Shown here piece by piece: positions 13,701-25,102 of a DNA stretch of 64,000 bases (its first letter is position 1; each line of letters begins with the position of its first letter). Made by a program: the position numbers and the translations under genes. This DNA comes from Leptodontidium sp. MPI-SDFR-AT-0119 (taxonomy: Eukaryota > Ascomycota > Leotiomycetes > Helotiales > Leptodontidiaceae), in NCBI GenBank assembly GCA_020726505.1, contig JAHLEZ010000034.1, positions 531,722 to 595,721 on the forward strand, written 5' to 3'. The notes under the pieces are model-generated. The model was not told where the DNA came from, made no database searches, and saw only the letters and a program-made list of their open reading frames with translations.

Positions 13701-16153
13701 TTCGCTATTACGACCTTATTAAGTAAATACAGTTAAAGACTGACTCTTCTAATAAAGTTATTACTAAGATTCTATCTTAACTTTAAGAGGACAATACTTT
13801 TTACCTTGTAAAATACTTTTTTAAGACTATAATAAACCCTAAGCTTAACTACTTAATTTATAATAAAGAGATACTAGCGATTTTATAATCCTTTAAGTAA
13901 TATCGCCTAAAGCTCTTAAGTGCCTAGAAAAATGTCCTTATTTATATAGACTACTAAGCCTTAAAGTACTTCATAATTACTAAGGACTTTACGACTAAGT
14001 AAACTTAATAAGCTAAGTTCTTTATAGACTTCTATTTCACGATTATATATTATACTAAGACGACTAATACATTAGCGGATACTTTGTCTCGACAAGATTA
14101 AGACCTCACGGCTATAGAGGCACGTAAGCAGGCTATTCGTCGTCAATAGTTAATCCCGACTAACAAAATCGACCCTTTAATCACTACTGACCTCTAATTA
14201 ACTACTGTCGACTCACTATAGCCCTCGCGACTTCCTTATTTAATAACAAAGGCGTAGGACGTAATACTTCTAAGGCGCCTACGCCCCCTGCCCGAGCCTC
14301 CCTTACTAGGGTCAATAAATACACGTACTTTCTCTCTAAGAGCACCTCTATAATAGCGGCAACAGACTTGCTAGGACTCTTTTAGAGTGCTTAGTGGGGA
14401 AACCCCTGATTTAATATAACTAGACTCGTGTGTAACTGTGGCTCTAATAGTGTCCCTAGCACCTCTCGAAGCGGAGTAAGTTCTAGAACAATATACTGTG
14501 CTAATCGACTTAGAGGCACCTGCCGCGAAGGAGCTAGACCTTAACTTTATAATAGCCTATAACATCACAAAATACGATATTATTAATTAAGTATTCTTAG
14601 CTAATAAGTCTTCGCCTTCGTTAGAGCCTCTTTAATAAAAAGCTAAAGAATAGTCGCTAGACTACGAGCTAGTAAACGACAAGTTACTTTTCTAAGGCCG
14701 CCTAAAAGTGCCCTTAGAACCGCCAGAGCTCCGCACGACACTTATTTATTATATATATTCTTAACCTTTAATAGTACACGCGGGGATTAGAAAGATGAAG
14801 GTATTACTAAGTCGCAAATACTATTAAAATGGCCTTACTATAGACGTAGCTCGTTATATTACGAACTATAGTTACTCTCGACAAAAGGCCCGTAAAGATA
14901 AGACCCCTAGTTTCTTACATCCCCTACTAATCCCCGCTCGGCCGTACTAGCACTTCACAATAAGTTTCACAAAGCTACTACTAGACTAACACGGGTATAA
15001 CTTCGTTATAGTTATCGTAGACTACTTGTCTAAGAAACCGGTCTCGATAGCTTATAACGACATAATTATTACTAAAAGTATAATTACTCTCTTCCTCGTC
15101 TATTAGACTCGTTATTTCGGCATGCCGGAGTCTATCTTCTCAGACTAAGGCCCCTAATTCGTCTCTACCTTCTAGAAAGAGTATTACCGGATCTTAAGTA
15201 CTAAGGTTAAGTTAACGACGGCGTATAACTCAAACGTAGACGACTAGACAGAAGTAACGAACTAATATATTAAATAACGACTTCGCCCCTTCTACTATTA
15301 CTACTAAAACAATTAAAGTGACCTCCTGCCTATTATAAACATTACATAACTCACTTTACCTCACGACTCTCTTAGTAACTTAACTCCTTTTTAATTACTT
15401 AATAGCGTGGAACTAAGAACCTCTTAGGACCTAATAAACCTAAAACTACCGGCTATAGTAATAAAGAAACTCAACTGCGAAGAGGCCTTACAAGTGGCCT
15501 CACATATAAAGGAAGTTATAAAAGTGGCATAGTTATTACTAAAGGCCTAATAAAAGAAAATAAAACGGTTAGTCAATCGCAGTCGACGTGCTATTGACTA
15601 AGACGTTAGCGACTTAGTACTAGTCGACACTTAGAACTAAAATGTCGACCGACCTTCGAAGAAGCTCTCTAACAAGTAGTATAGCCTAATTAAAGTACTT
15701 GCTAAAGAAGGAGAGAATTAAAGAGTAAAGCTCCTAGAAGACTAGTCAATTTACCTTATCTTCTACTCGCACTCGCTTCACAAGTACGTCGATAACCCCT
15801 TGCCGGGACAAACTAAAGCTACGCCGGCACTTATTTAGTTATTACTTAAGTAAGATAAGCAGGAAATTAAGGGCATCCTTGGCTCTAAGGTCATATAAAA
15901 TAAGCTATTCTATTATATTAAGTGGCTAAGCGCCGACAAAGACTTAAAGTAGTACTTATACTTAGATACTATAATAACTTTATATATAATTAAATAGTTC
16001 TACTTAAAGTATCTTAATACTAAGGGCCCGCCGAGAGCTCTCCTTAAATAGTTAAAGGCTTATAACGTTAGTATCGACGATTATAATAACTTAAAAAACA
16101 ATACAATTATAGTTACAACTACGCGAACGCAATTTTTTAAGAGGGGAAGGTAA
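10780..16153 (+). mobile_element. RIP-inactivated Ty3/Gypsy retrotransposon (chromovirus type), internal region
   Basis: Reading the plus strand through many TAA/TAG codons gives a full pol order. Reverse transcriptase spans about 12.9-13.4 kb: a degraded LCVDY-type motif near 13.0 kb, LDI..AFYRI, MSPES, and YINDILIYSS near 13.3 kb in place of the usual Y-x-D-D box. RNase H follows at about 13.7-14.1 kb. Integrase lies at about 14.8-15.3 kb with VIVDYLSKKP, YFGMPESIFSD and TTAYN. A chromodomain lies at about 15.86-16.09 kb with FYYIKWLSADKD and GPPRALL. A gag-like segment precedes it at about 10.8-11.0 kb. All stops fit C-to-T at CpA on either strand. A purine tract (AAGAGGGGAAGG) directly precedes the 3' LTR. 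No matching 5' LTR was found. Confidence 0.85.
11030..11340. other. Less mutated island inside the RIP-mutated element
   Basis: Base composition returns to near balance, with intact CpA and TpG dinucleotides, a CACGTG, a run of four TTGC/CTTG units near 11115-11131 and a small AGAGCC..GGCTCT inverted repeat near 11146-11162. No protein domain is visible. It may be a later small insertion. Confidence 0.4.
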
Positions 16154-16455
16154 TATTACGACTTATAATACGCCTCGTATTCTAACTGACATAGGCTCGT
16201 AGTATCGCTGGCTATGCGACGGCGCTAAGCCTAATAAGGAAGACTAGGTGGCGAGCCTGCGATATATTAACGTAAATGGCACTCGACTACGCTAGGCCCC
16301 ATTAGGAGGGTCCTTTATGTATTTATACTCGAGCCCTCCCTTACGAAGAGCTCTCTTTTCCTCCTTGTCTTTTCTTCTCGATTCTGAGCGTAGCATTAGG
16401 CCCAAATATAAAGCTAGAGTCTACTCGCCGTATTAACCTCTTGCCAGCCGTAACA
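16154..16455 (+). repeat. 3' LTR of the Gypsy element
   Basis: About 302 bp, beginning with a mutated TGTTACG (now TATTACG) and ending CCGTAACA. It aligns through most of its length with the reverse complements of 37563-37865 and of the 3' part of 22536-22845. It holds a TATTTATACTCGAG core-promoter-like segment near 16320-16333. Confidence 0.85.
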
Positions 16456-17040
16456 AAACTCACACTCTTCACGACTTGATTATTTAACAAATATATACTA
16501 CAATCTATTCTAAGAAGTTATAAGTGTAGACATCTTTACAAGACTATTATATTTTGTACTAAAAGTTTTGTTATATAGTCCAATGCTAGCGTGTAATGTC
16601 TTAATTATCGATTTCGCTAACAATTTCCTGGTGGTAATACTGCAACGCAACGTTACATGAAGATATTTATATTTTAAATTGTACAATTCATTGAGCCTAA
16701 CTCTCAGACTTCGAAGCTGCAAGTTTAATTGATTTTATAAAGGTGTTTTTATAGAATAGAAGAGTACTGTCGGTGATTTTAGTGAGGATTTGGGTACTTT
16801 TGGCCCGTGCGCACGGAATCCTGACGGCCCCTGTTGATCCCAGTCAAGCAGCTTACTAATAACTTTGTAAGCAAAGGCACATAAAATTTTGCAAGTCTGC
16901 CCAGCTCGCTTATCCCTACTAGCGCTGGCCATATCTCGGCGGAACCCTTGGGGGTGTGGCCCTTCGATCGCTGACCAATGCTGACTATAAAGTTTTCAGT
17001 GGCTTGTCCAAAGGTTTATGTAACTATTTGATTCATTGCG
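16456..17040. other. AT-rich to balanced transition upstream of a transcription-factor-like gene
   Basis: No gene supported. A CTATAAAG sequence near 16985 lies about 56 bp upstream of the next start codon and may be its TATA element. Confidence 0.4.
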
Positions 17041-18447
17041 ATGCAGCGAAGTTCGTCTGGCAGAGGTGGGAATCAAAGATCGCATTGTCGCGAGCATGAT
17101 GCCGACGCCGAGCCTCCTACGGTTAATATTGTAATCCCCCGGACGCCATCCTCAAAAGCTATCGCACCATACACATGCAGATCTGATGCCGAAGATGCGT
17201 CACTCCAACTGCTCATAAATCATTGTAAGAACACTACACCGCCATCCTTGGTATATGTTGCTCAGAACCAGACGTCACATTCATCACCCAGAAAACTGTC
17301 ACCTCTCCAGGGCCCCGCCGAGAATGGTTCCCTTTTGCAGTCCGCGAGAGCGCCTTCTTCCACGCTATGATGGCCGGCACGGCCTCTCACTTGGCTTATA
17401 TGCGAAACGAATCGGGTGATAATGCTGAGTATTTCTACCATCGAGGCGCCGCAATCAGCCTAGTCAATAGGGGAATCGCCAGCGGCAAAGCTGCTACAGA
17501 AGGCATCATTGCTACTGTAGCAGCTTTTACGCAGCAGGAAGTAAGTTTCATGCCAATTACATGCCTTGTCTAATCGCGAAATAGTCACTTGCCGCCCAGG
17601 TAAAGAGCGTACGGCTCCATCTGAATGGAATGGTACAGCTTATCGGGCTTGCCGGGGGCCTCATGTCTCCAATCCTTCGCCCAAAGACGCGCAGGCGAGT
17701 CCTACAGTAAAGTGCCCGAGACAAAATGTAATCTTTATCTTTCGGCTCATACGTCTCAGATCCGATCTATCAGCAGCTATTGTGCTCATGCAACCGCCTC
17801 GGCTGCAACCGACACTGCTCGACCCAGACGTCTCAGCCTACTTCGGGCCGCCATCCTATTGCACCATCCGCCACGCAAGGACTCTCGGCACGTGCCTTAC
17901 CAACTTCACAGCATCACAGGAGCTGTCCGAGGTAGCAGTGAACATCTACTGGGGACTTCGGAACATCAGTGCATCTTTGGAAGCCATCCAAGCGGGGACG
18001 GAAGTAGCGGATGCCGTTGAAGAGTGTGTGCAATTCTCAGACCGCGTAGAGGTCCTAGAACGGGCGACTCACACGTTCTGGTACTGCGATGCCGAGGACT
18101 CCACCAGCTCGATCTTTCGGCTCTTCGGTTGGGCGAGCCTTATCCACATCTACACTGTTTTACGGGAACTGCCAGCCGAGCTGCGGATCATGAAGCTCGT
18201 CGCAACGAGAATCAAGGCAGAGATGGAGAAATGCTTAAATCTTAACGTCCTCTTGGCAACATTCAAGGATCTAATGCTCTGGATTATTTTTCTGGGCGGG
18301 CGAGTATCGGACGTGAGCTATAAGCCGTTCTTTGCTCGACAGGCTGCGAAGATTTTGTTGATCATCAATATAACAGAGGATCAGGCGGATATATTGCAGG
18401 CATCCCAGAGGTTTCTTTGGCCCGAGAGGAGTGTATTGAAATGTTAA
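17041..18447 (+). CDS. Fungal-specific transcription factor domain protein without a zinc cluster
   Basis: Four exons (17041-17224, 17272-17540, 17600-17706, 17760-18447) give 415 residues with consistent phases. The centre carries the hallmarks of the fungal-specific transcription factor regulatory domain: LQLLINHY, WFPFAVRESAFFHAMMAG, YFYHRGAAISLVN and VKSVRLHLNGMVQLIGLAGG, then LSAAIVLMQPP. The N-terminal 55 residues are low-complexity and polar and hold no Zn2Cys6 pattern. The protein therefore either lost its DNA-binding region, has it in an unseen upstream exon, or acts without one. The first intron (17225-17271, 47 bp) is short but repairs the frame exactly. Confidence 0.75.
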
Positions 18448-19080
18448 GGCCGGTTGTGGCATTCAACGACCAGTGTCTTACTTAGCATAGCAGCCATCTT
18501 CACTACAGTACTTCAAGCCCCAGGACTCACATTCTGATTATATCTCATCTACCGCACACATGAATGTCCCCCTATCCAAGCCCGTGTGTTGTAAGGATCC
18601 AACAGAGATGATTCAAGTCGGGCCATTTCGTGACTTGCACGCCTATAGTTATTATTATCTCCGCAAATCTTCATATTATAACGAGGCTCGGCGACCGAAG
18701 ACGATTTATGAAAAGAGACGAATATGTGCTGGTCCAGAACAGGGTTTCAGCAACTGAGGGTGTTGGGTTCAATTTTGGTCACATGTTGATCACCTGATTT
18801 GGGACCAAGCAAGGGAATGCCCGCTAGGGTAACTCATAAGCGAACAGGTATAATAGACATGAATGCATAGGGGCCCACCTTTATTCATTAGGCATAATCG
18901 AACACAACGTGTTTTGACTTCCTTTATTCGATCGCTTTAAGTGATTGGAATAGCAGAGCAATACCGACACAGATCAGTGCATTGCACTGCTGTAAACACA
19001 CTTATGTGTGCGCTCGCAGATCAAAAGCTCATACTAAGTCGGCAGAACCTCTAAGAGTAAACACTCTACTACTACAATAG
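18448..19080. other. Intergenic, no gene seen
   Basis: Balanced composition up to about 18.95 kb, then AT-rich. A 65-codon frame at 18560 has no recognisable features. Confidence 0.45.
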
Positions 19081-19081
19081 A

Positions 19082-19350
19082 TTTTTACGTAGCGGAACGT
19101 GGGTTAGTTATATTAAATCAGAATTGTGACGGCAGTACAATCTTTACGTACTTAAGACTCGGTCAAGTTATATTATATTTAGGACTATGAAAGCAGTGTA
19201 ATTTATACGCAATCAAGACTCGATCTAGTAGTATTAAATCAAATCTGTATAAGGAACAACGGGAAAAGCAGCATCTCACAATCCCTCCCTCTTCAGCGAC
19301 GTTTTTTACGCAATCAAGACTCGGTTTGGCGGTATCGAATTACAGTGACC
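19082..19350. repeat. Degenerate ~60-bp tandem repeat, three units plus a spaced fourth
   Basis: Units start near 19083, 19142 and 19202, with a fourth near 19308. Each opens with a T-rich TTTACG or TATACG, then a segment resembling CAATCAAGACTCG, then AGTTATATTAAAT-like sequence. The last two share ACGCAATCAAGACTCG exactly. Confidence 0.55.
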
Positions 19351-19460
19351 CGTTTTAAATATTAGGCGAAACACGTAAAAGCGCGACTTTTCGCGAACCG
19401 CGTTTTATTTTTTTATTATTTTTAATATATAATTATACTAGTAATACGTATTCTTTTACG

Positions 19461-19498
19461 CGATACCGATGGTAATAAACGATACCGATGGTAATAAA
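19461..19498. repeat. Perfect 19-bp tandem duplication
   Basis: CGATACCGATGGTAATAAA is repeated twice in direct tandem with no mismatch, inside AT-rich DNA. Confidence 0.8.
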
Positions 19499-19939
19499 CG
19501 ATTTAAGAGTAAAGAGCTTACTTTTTATTAAAAAGGAAGAATCGTAGGAAAGAGAGAAAAAGTGCAACCCTCTGGAAGCTCTTATAAAGATTATAATATA
19601 ACTACCTCGCTTAAAGCTCGCTTATAAAACCTATTCTAGGCCTAATCAGCCGGAAATAGCTTAAAACAAGCCACATACGTCTAATACAAAGCTCTGACGT
19701 CCACAGGTTACAGCCACGGAATCCAAGGCTTCTGATACACGGCTTTCCTAGGCTAAAACAGTGGTTGTACGAAGCTCCGGGCTCTGCGTCTCAAACTACC
19801 GGAAAGCAACTGTATTTGGTAAAGACTCGTTTGAGCCCGTTTGAGCTTACATTTACCTAATTTGGCTACCTAAGCGAATACACACGTGATAAGCTAGAGT
19901 AGTTATATAGACCTAGAAATCCCCTTTACAATAGAATCA

Positions 19940-22535
19940 TCATTCACACCATCATTCTCTATTTTACATATAATACAAGTAGCTAATCTCGTATATTATC
20001 CGTTTAACTAAGATAACTTATAAATTCCTTTTATTTAAGAGTCTAACTTAACTGGCTAAAGTCTATTAGCGTCTTTATTAAGGAGACGGCGCTAGCCTCT
20101 CTTGTACCGGTTAGTTAATCGTGTTATTATTAATAATCGTTAAACTTAACCTCCTTAGTTTCTTAGTTTATATTAAGGTTATAGCTACTTAGCTACTAAG
20201 TTCTTAATACTATATCGTGTCTTCTGATATTAACAAAGTCAAAGTAAATAGTTTCTTTGTGGTTTTATATAGTTATTACTATTCCCTAGGTCTTTTCTTA
20301 GACTTAGCCGTCTTAGTTAGCCTCCTTACCGCTTAATAAGTTTAAGCAGTAAGGGCGGTAATAGCGCAGGGTTAAAATGTTATGTTTTTTAATAAAGTTG
20401 GGATTTATAAAGCGTCTTATAGCTCTTAAATCTATTAGTGCCTTTATCTCGATACCGGCCACCTTAATAAATATAATTAGCTAATTATTTTCTCCCGTAG
20501 CTACTAATTCCGGGTAAAGTGGCGGTACGTTTAGAATGTATTATTATTCTTTAATAATCCTCCCTATAGTTTTGTTTAATTACTTCCTTATGCCGTGTTT
20601 GGAGTCGTAGCTAACTAAGGTATAAGGCGTGTCCTCCTTGAAGTCAACCTTTCCTTAAATAAGATCTTCCCTTATCTATTAGTTACAGCGATTCTCGAAC
20701 AGTCCTAGCCTTCTTTACTAAAAGCGTAACCCTTGTAACTTAGCTTCTCTAACTATAGCCTAAGTTTACTTGACTTCGAGATAATCGTCTAGCCTTCTAT
20801 ATTTTAGGGGTTCCTTTGGCGGTACTAAGTTGGCCGTGTAACGCCTTAAGCGTTCGTATACATCTCCCGTGTTTTCCTAGAATATTATTGTGGTAGTATC
20901 TCGGTAGACTACGACACACAATAATCCTCGGGTTAATACGTCGTGAGTGCAGTGGATTTCTATAAAATCGGGTTTTAGACCTACGTATATTTAAATCCGT
21001 TATTTACTATAGTGGCTTTAGATTGTCTAGATTTCGAGGTAGGCGGGCAGCTCGTCGTGAGTGTTACTTAGTTGGCTATTAATGCTTTTAGCCGGGCTTT
21101 CGGGTCAAGCTTCTATAACCTCTACTTGGCTCTCTTGCTGTAAGTCCAATGACTCTACTCCTTGTATCCGTAAGTCGTTTATAGATTTAAGGAAAACCTC
21201 GTCGACTTACTCCTCTTTAGTGTCTTCGCGTTTTAATACTATTACTTCGTAGTGCTCTAGCCTCTGTTTTACTAACACGAACTCTTTCCGGTTTTTCTGT
21301 CTAGGTCTTCCCTCTCGTTTCTTCTAAGAGCAATCCTGGGCGAGATGTCCGCTTTTATTATATGTATAATATAGTCTTTTCTCTTGTCGCTTTTACTTTT
21401 TAGTCTATTTAGTCCCCTTCCGTTCCGCTCCGTCGATCTCTATAAGGTCATAGTAATTCTGTTTATTATTAAGGTTCTACGGGTAATTTTAAGATCTCTT
21501 CCTTTGCGACTAAGGTTACTAAGGTCGCCTAAACTAAGTTAATGCAAAATACCCTTTTCGCTCTTACTAACGTTCTTAAATGCGGTTGTCGATCTCGATC
21601 GAGTTTTTAATTAGCCCGTCTAAGGTAGTAGTCTTTGGCATTCGGGAGAGCTTATCTTTAATATAGTCCTTGAGGTCCTTATAATATTAGGCTCTTAACC
21701 CTCTATTAGTCTATTCCAAACGTAGAGCGTAACGGTTAAATTCCGCGATATACTCGTGGATAGTTCCCTGTTAGTATAGGCTAAGTAAGTACTTCTCTGC
21801 CTGCTTAGTCTCGTCGGGGTCCTTAAATACCCCTTTAATTATAGTAGTAAACCTCGTAACGGTCCTAAAAATGACCTTACTTTTTTCGACTATTATAGTA
21901 GAACAGTTTCTGGCAATATTATTTAGGAGGTAGTCGGTTAGTGCTAGTTCGATCTAGTAGGCGGCCGTGTCTCGTAAGAAGGAGGCAATCTATAGGACTT
22001 TCCGGGGTTCGACATTAAACTTGTCGTTATTAAAGGCGAAGTATATATTATACTAGAAGATAAACTGCTTGAGTTTAGTTCGCTGTCCGTGGTAGGTATT
22101 AGGTATCTAGACCTTAAGTGCCCCGGGCTTAGTGACGTCTTTGTTGTTCTTAGTGCCGGTTTTTACTTTATTACCTTTTCCCTTCACGGATCCTCTAGAC
22201 GTGGTTTCCTTAGGGGCCATCTTGTCGAGTAATAATACTTTAAGTGAGGTACTTAAAGTGTAACGTTACTAGGTTCTAATTAGTACGCGGCGTACTAGCT
22301 CCGTCAGTTAGTATTAACTATAAAATAAAGTCACAAGAGTCAGGTTCTTAATAAGAATTAAGACGTTATAAGTAGTAGTAAACTTAAAGGTACTTGTTAT
22401 AATAATTTAAGCACGAAGCTCTACTACTAAGGAAACTACTATACTTATATAAAACTCCGATTTTAACTAGATCTCTTAAGAGCTTACGGCCCTAAGGTCC
22501 TAGGAGCCCTAAATCTTAAAGCTCTAAAAGCTCTA
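19940..22535 (-). mobile_element. RIP-mutated Gypsy fragment with gag, minus strand
   Basis: On the minus strand a gag-like reading begins at the ATG at 22220. It continues, with RIP-type stops, through GQRTKLKQFIF, FLRDTAAY, an EKYLLSLY..GTIHEYIAEFNRYALRLE segment and a KNSIEIDNR segment. A zinc-knuckle relic (GHLAQDC with the upstream cysteines partly replaced) lies at about 21376-21329. Farther left the reading becomes unrecognisable and ends before a reverse transcriptase. The fragment is therefore 3'-truncated. Orientation matches the LTR at its right end. Confidence 0.75.
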
Positions 22536-22845
22536 TGTTATTACGTGGCCCTTAGTCTTATAATTTTGTCCTTGTCTTGGCTTCTTTATGTAGCAAGGCT
22601 GCCGAGCCTCAGGGCCAAGACACACGTGATCCTGCAGATCGTGACAAGCTCTTTATAAGAGGAAGCTTGAGTATAAATACATAAAGAACCCTCCTAATAA
22701 GGTCTAGCGTAGTCGAACGCTATTCACATTAATATGTCGCATGCTCGCCACTTAGTCTTCCTAATCTGGCTTAGCGCCGTCGCATAGCCAGCGATGCTAC
22801 GAGCCCGTGTCGGTTAGAATTCGAGGCGCATGGGAGGTCGTAACA
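22536..22845 (-). repeat. 5' LTR of the minus-strand Gypsy fragment
   Basis: Reverse-complement relative of the LTR at 16154-16455, starting (minus strand) TGTTACGACC. It shares the long GCTCGTAGCATCGCTGGC-type segment, the GACTACGCTAGACC segment and a TATTTATACTC promoter-like segment. Its inner part differs: positions 22598-22646 hold a 49-bp box almost identical to 55822-55870. Confidence 0.75.
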
Positions 22846-23996
22846 GCACAAACGTTATCAAATACTTTATTATTATTTTTTTATTTGTTTCTTATACTAC
22901 TAGTTATTTTCTATTACGCTATATTAGAAATAATTTTTTTAAAAGAAGTTTTACTTATATTAGTCTATAAGTCCCTATATAAGCGTACTTTAGTTTGGAA
23001 AAGGGGGTGCAGGTTAAAGCCAAGGGTTAAAGCCTAGCCGGAATAGTTTCGGAACATATTCGATGGGGTTTCGTAATCTAGCTCTTTTCGCACTCTCTTT
23101 AAAAATACACAAATTTTTAAACCATACATTTATTACTTTCTTACTATACTAATATATCGATATATTACGTGGTATATGAACCGGTATTGTAACGACATTT
23201 GTGATATTACCCCCGGAAAAACTAGACGTACTACGGCTGAAGATCATGAGACAATCGCAGTACTTCTGCTCGAGAAAGGGGCCATAATAGAGAACATGGC
23301 TTAAAAAGGTACACGTTGGAAAGGTAAATAGCATCTAACCAGGACTACAATGCTTCACGACTAACAAATTAATCACAGACTGAATAATTCGTTGCACATA
23401 TCTAGGGGAATAGTTAGAGTCAGCGTTTAACTTTCGTTACTATATACTCTTTCCAGATTTATATTTAATACTACGCTTTCTTATCGTTTTGACTGTTTTA
23501 ATATTGTTTTCCATCGGGTCTCACTCACATCCTATTGTAATTAAGCAATAGTAATAGATTTCTTCTGTGTTTTTCGAAGGACGACAGGTTTTAGGGCGTC
23601 GGCGGCGAAGCACGCGCTATCAGTGAAGCAACGAACCTTCGTACTCTTAGCCTGCTAAGAGGAGAAGGGCTGCGAAGGCGCAACGCAGACACGCCCTCGG
23701 GGCAATAGTTAGCTAACCTTTTGGAACGGGCAATTAGGCGATCTATGTCACATGCGACCGAGATGAGTTTCGTGTATCACGTGTGGCTTAAATATTTGCT
23801 TTGTTACATTTTTAAGGCCCTATTTTTTAGGAGTGAAGGTACGAAGGCTTCGTGCGAGCCGCAGGCCAGCACTCTTGTTATTGGGCGGGCCATCTAACAC
23901 CTTTCTATATGATTATCGCTCTCCCTCCCTCTTAGAAGGGCATGCTTGAGAAAGATCATTATAAAATCATACCTATTTCAACACTTGACGTTGAAA
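22846..23996. other. Mixed AT-rich and GC-rich spacer
   Basis: No gene supported. Hydrophobic frames near 22.8-23.0 kb come from AT-rich sequence. A GC-rich patch at 23.58-23.72 kb is non-coding in appearance. Confidence 0.4.
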
Positions 23997-24643
23997 ATGG
24001 ATTCTCTTCCTCAACACTTCGCTACCCCTCGTGTGCCTCAAATATGCAGTTCTTAGGTGCAGCCTCGTCCGGATAGCGCCGAGTGGCAGGTTGCAAATCG
24101 ACAGCGGTTGGTTGCGATTGAGCTCAAGAGGAGAAAGATTCAGGAGCTAGAGCCTCAAGCACGACAGCGTAAACCTGATGATGCAGCTACGCGGCTAGAA
24201 CTCCAGAGGGAAAAGTTTACGGTGCGAACCTCAGAGGAAAAGATTCGGGAGCGAGAGCAACAGCGTAAGCATGATGAAGAGTCTATTAGGCGAATTAGGC
24301 AACGAAAAGCGACTGAACGACTAGAAGCTGCCCGTATTGGGGGTCCAGGCTTGATATTCCTGCTACTACGCTTAATAGTCCTGCTACTATTGAGCGAAAC
24401 TGGGACTCTAGGCGTTTGGAGGATAAAGCACGTCGTCGTAAGCAATATGAGCAGAAAAGTTTGCAAGATGAAGCTGGGATAAGAGGCGAAGGCGCGTATA
24501 AGCGGCCGGTAGCAAGCCAGCAGGCTCCTAGACCGAGTGTGAAGAAGCGGCCAGTAGTGAGCCAGCAGGCTCCCGGTCCCAGTGCGAAATGGCGGCTGGT
24601 AGGTGTGGAAGACAGGCGTTCAAAGTATAGTTACCTGTTCTAG
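23997..24643 (+). pseudogene. Broken coiled-coil protein gene of unknown function
   Basis: An ATG at 23997 opens a frame interrupted by TAG at 24054 (a CAG-to-TAG, CpA-type change). It then runs through a strongly charged R/E/K/Q-rich coiled coil. Near the G run at about 24340 the coding-like signal moves to another frame, consistent with loss of one G. It continues as an R/K/Q-rich region with two imperfect repeats (RPVASQQAPRPS, RPVVSQQAPGPS). Further coding-like sequence with TAA/TAG codons follows to about 24.77 kb. Family not recognised. It may derive from a repeat element, given its RIP-type stops. Confidence 0.5.
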
Positions 24644-25102
24644 ATCTAGGAATGCTGATAACCAGGTTATTCATAGGACAAGAAATCCTCCACGATTAGT
24701 ACTCGACTATAATGGCGAGATCCCGTCTTTTCTTAGATAAGAGCTTGAATATAGGTAGTCTTGGCGAGCTGGGCAGGCGTTTAAGCACAGTATCTGGCAA
24801 ATCACGTTTCACTTGTTACCGCCCAACAACAAGGCTGTCGCCTTGTCCCCGTAGCCAAAAATAGGATAAAAAGGCCACAAATCGCATTAGCTTGACCCAA
24901 AGAAACGAAACATTAGCGTAGCTAAACATATAGACGTACATAAATGCGGGGGTTCCCCGTTCTAACAATTGCCCTAGCCGCACCTCTCTTTATCCTGTCG
25001 TACGGATAGCCCCGACACCAAACCCCAGCCGAAAAACCAAGTAAAGGCGCAGAGAACTCAGTGTTCGGTGTATATATTGACAGAATTCTAAAATCCCAAA
25101 AA

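Noticed and set aside
22807..23037. 76-codon hydrophobic plus-strand frame overlapping the LTR end
   Set aside because: Begins within the Gypsy LTR and runs through AT-rich sequence; no membrane-protein family pattern.
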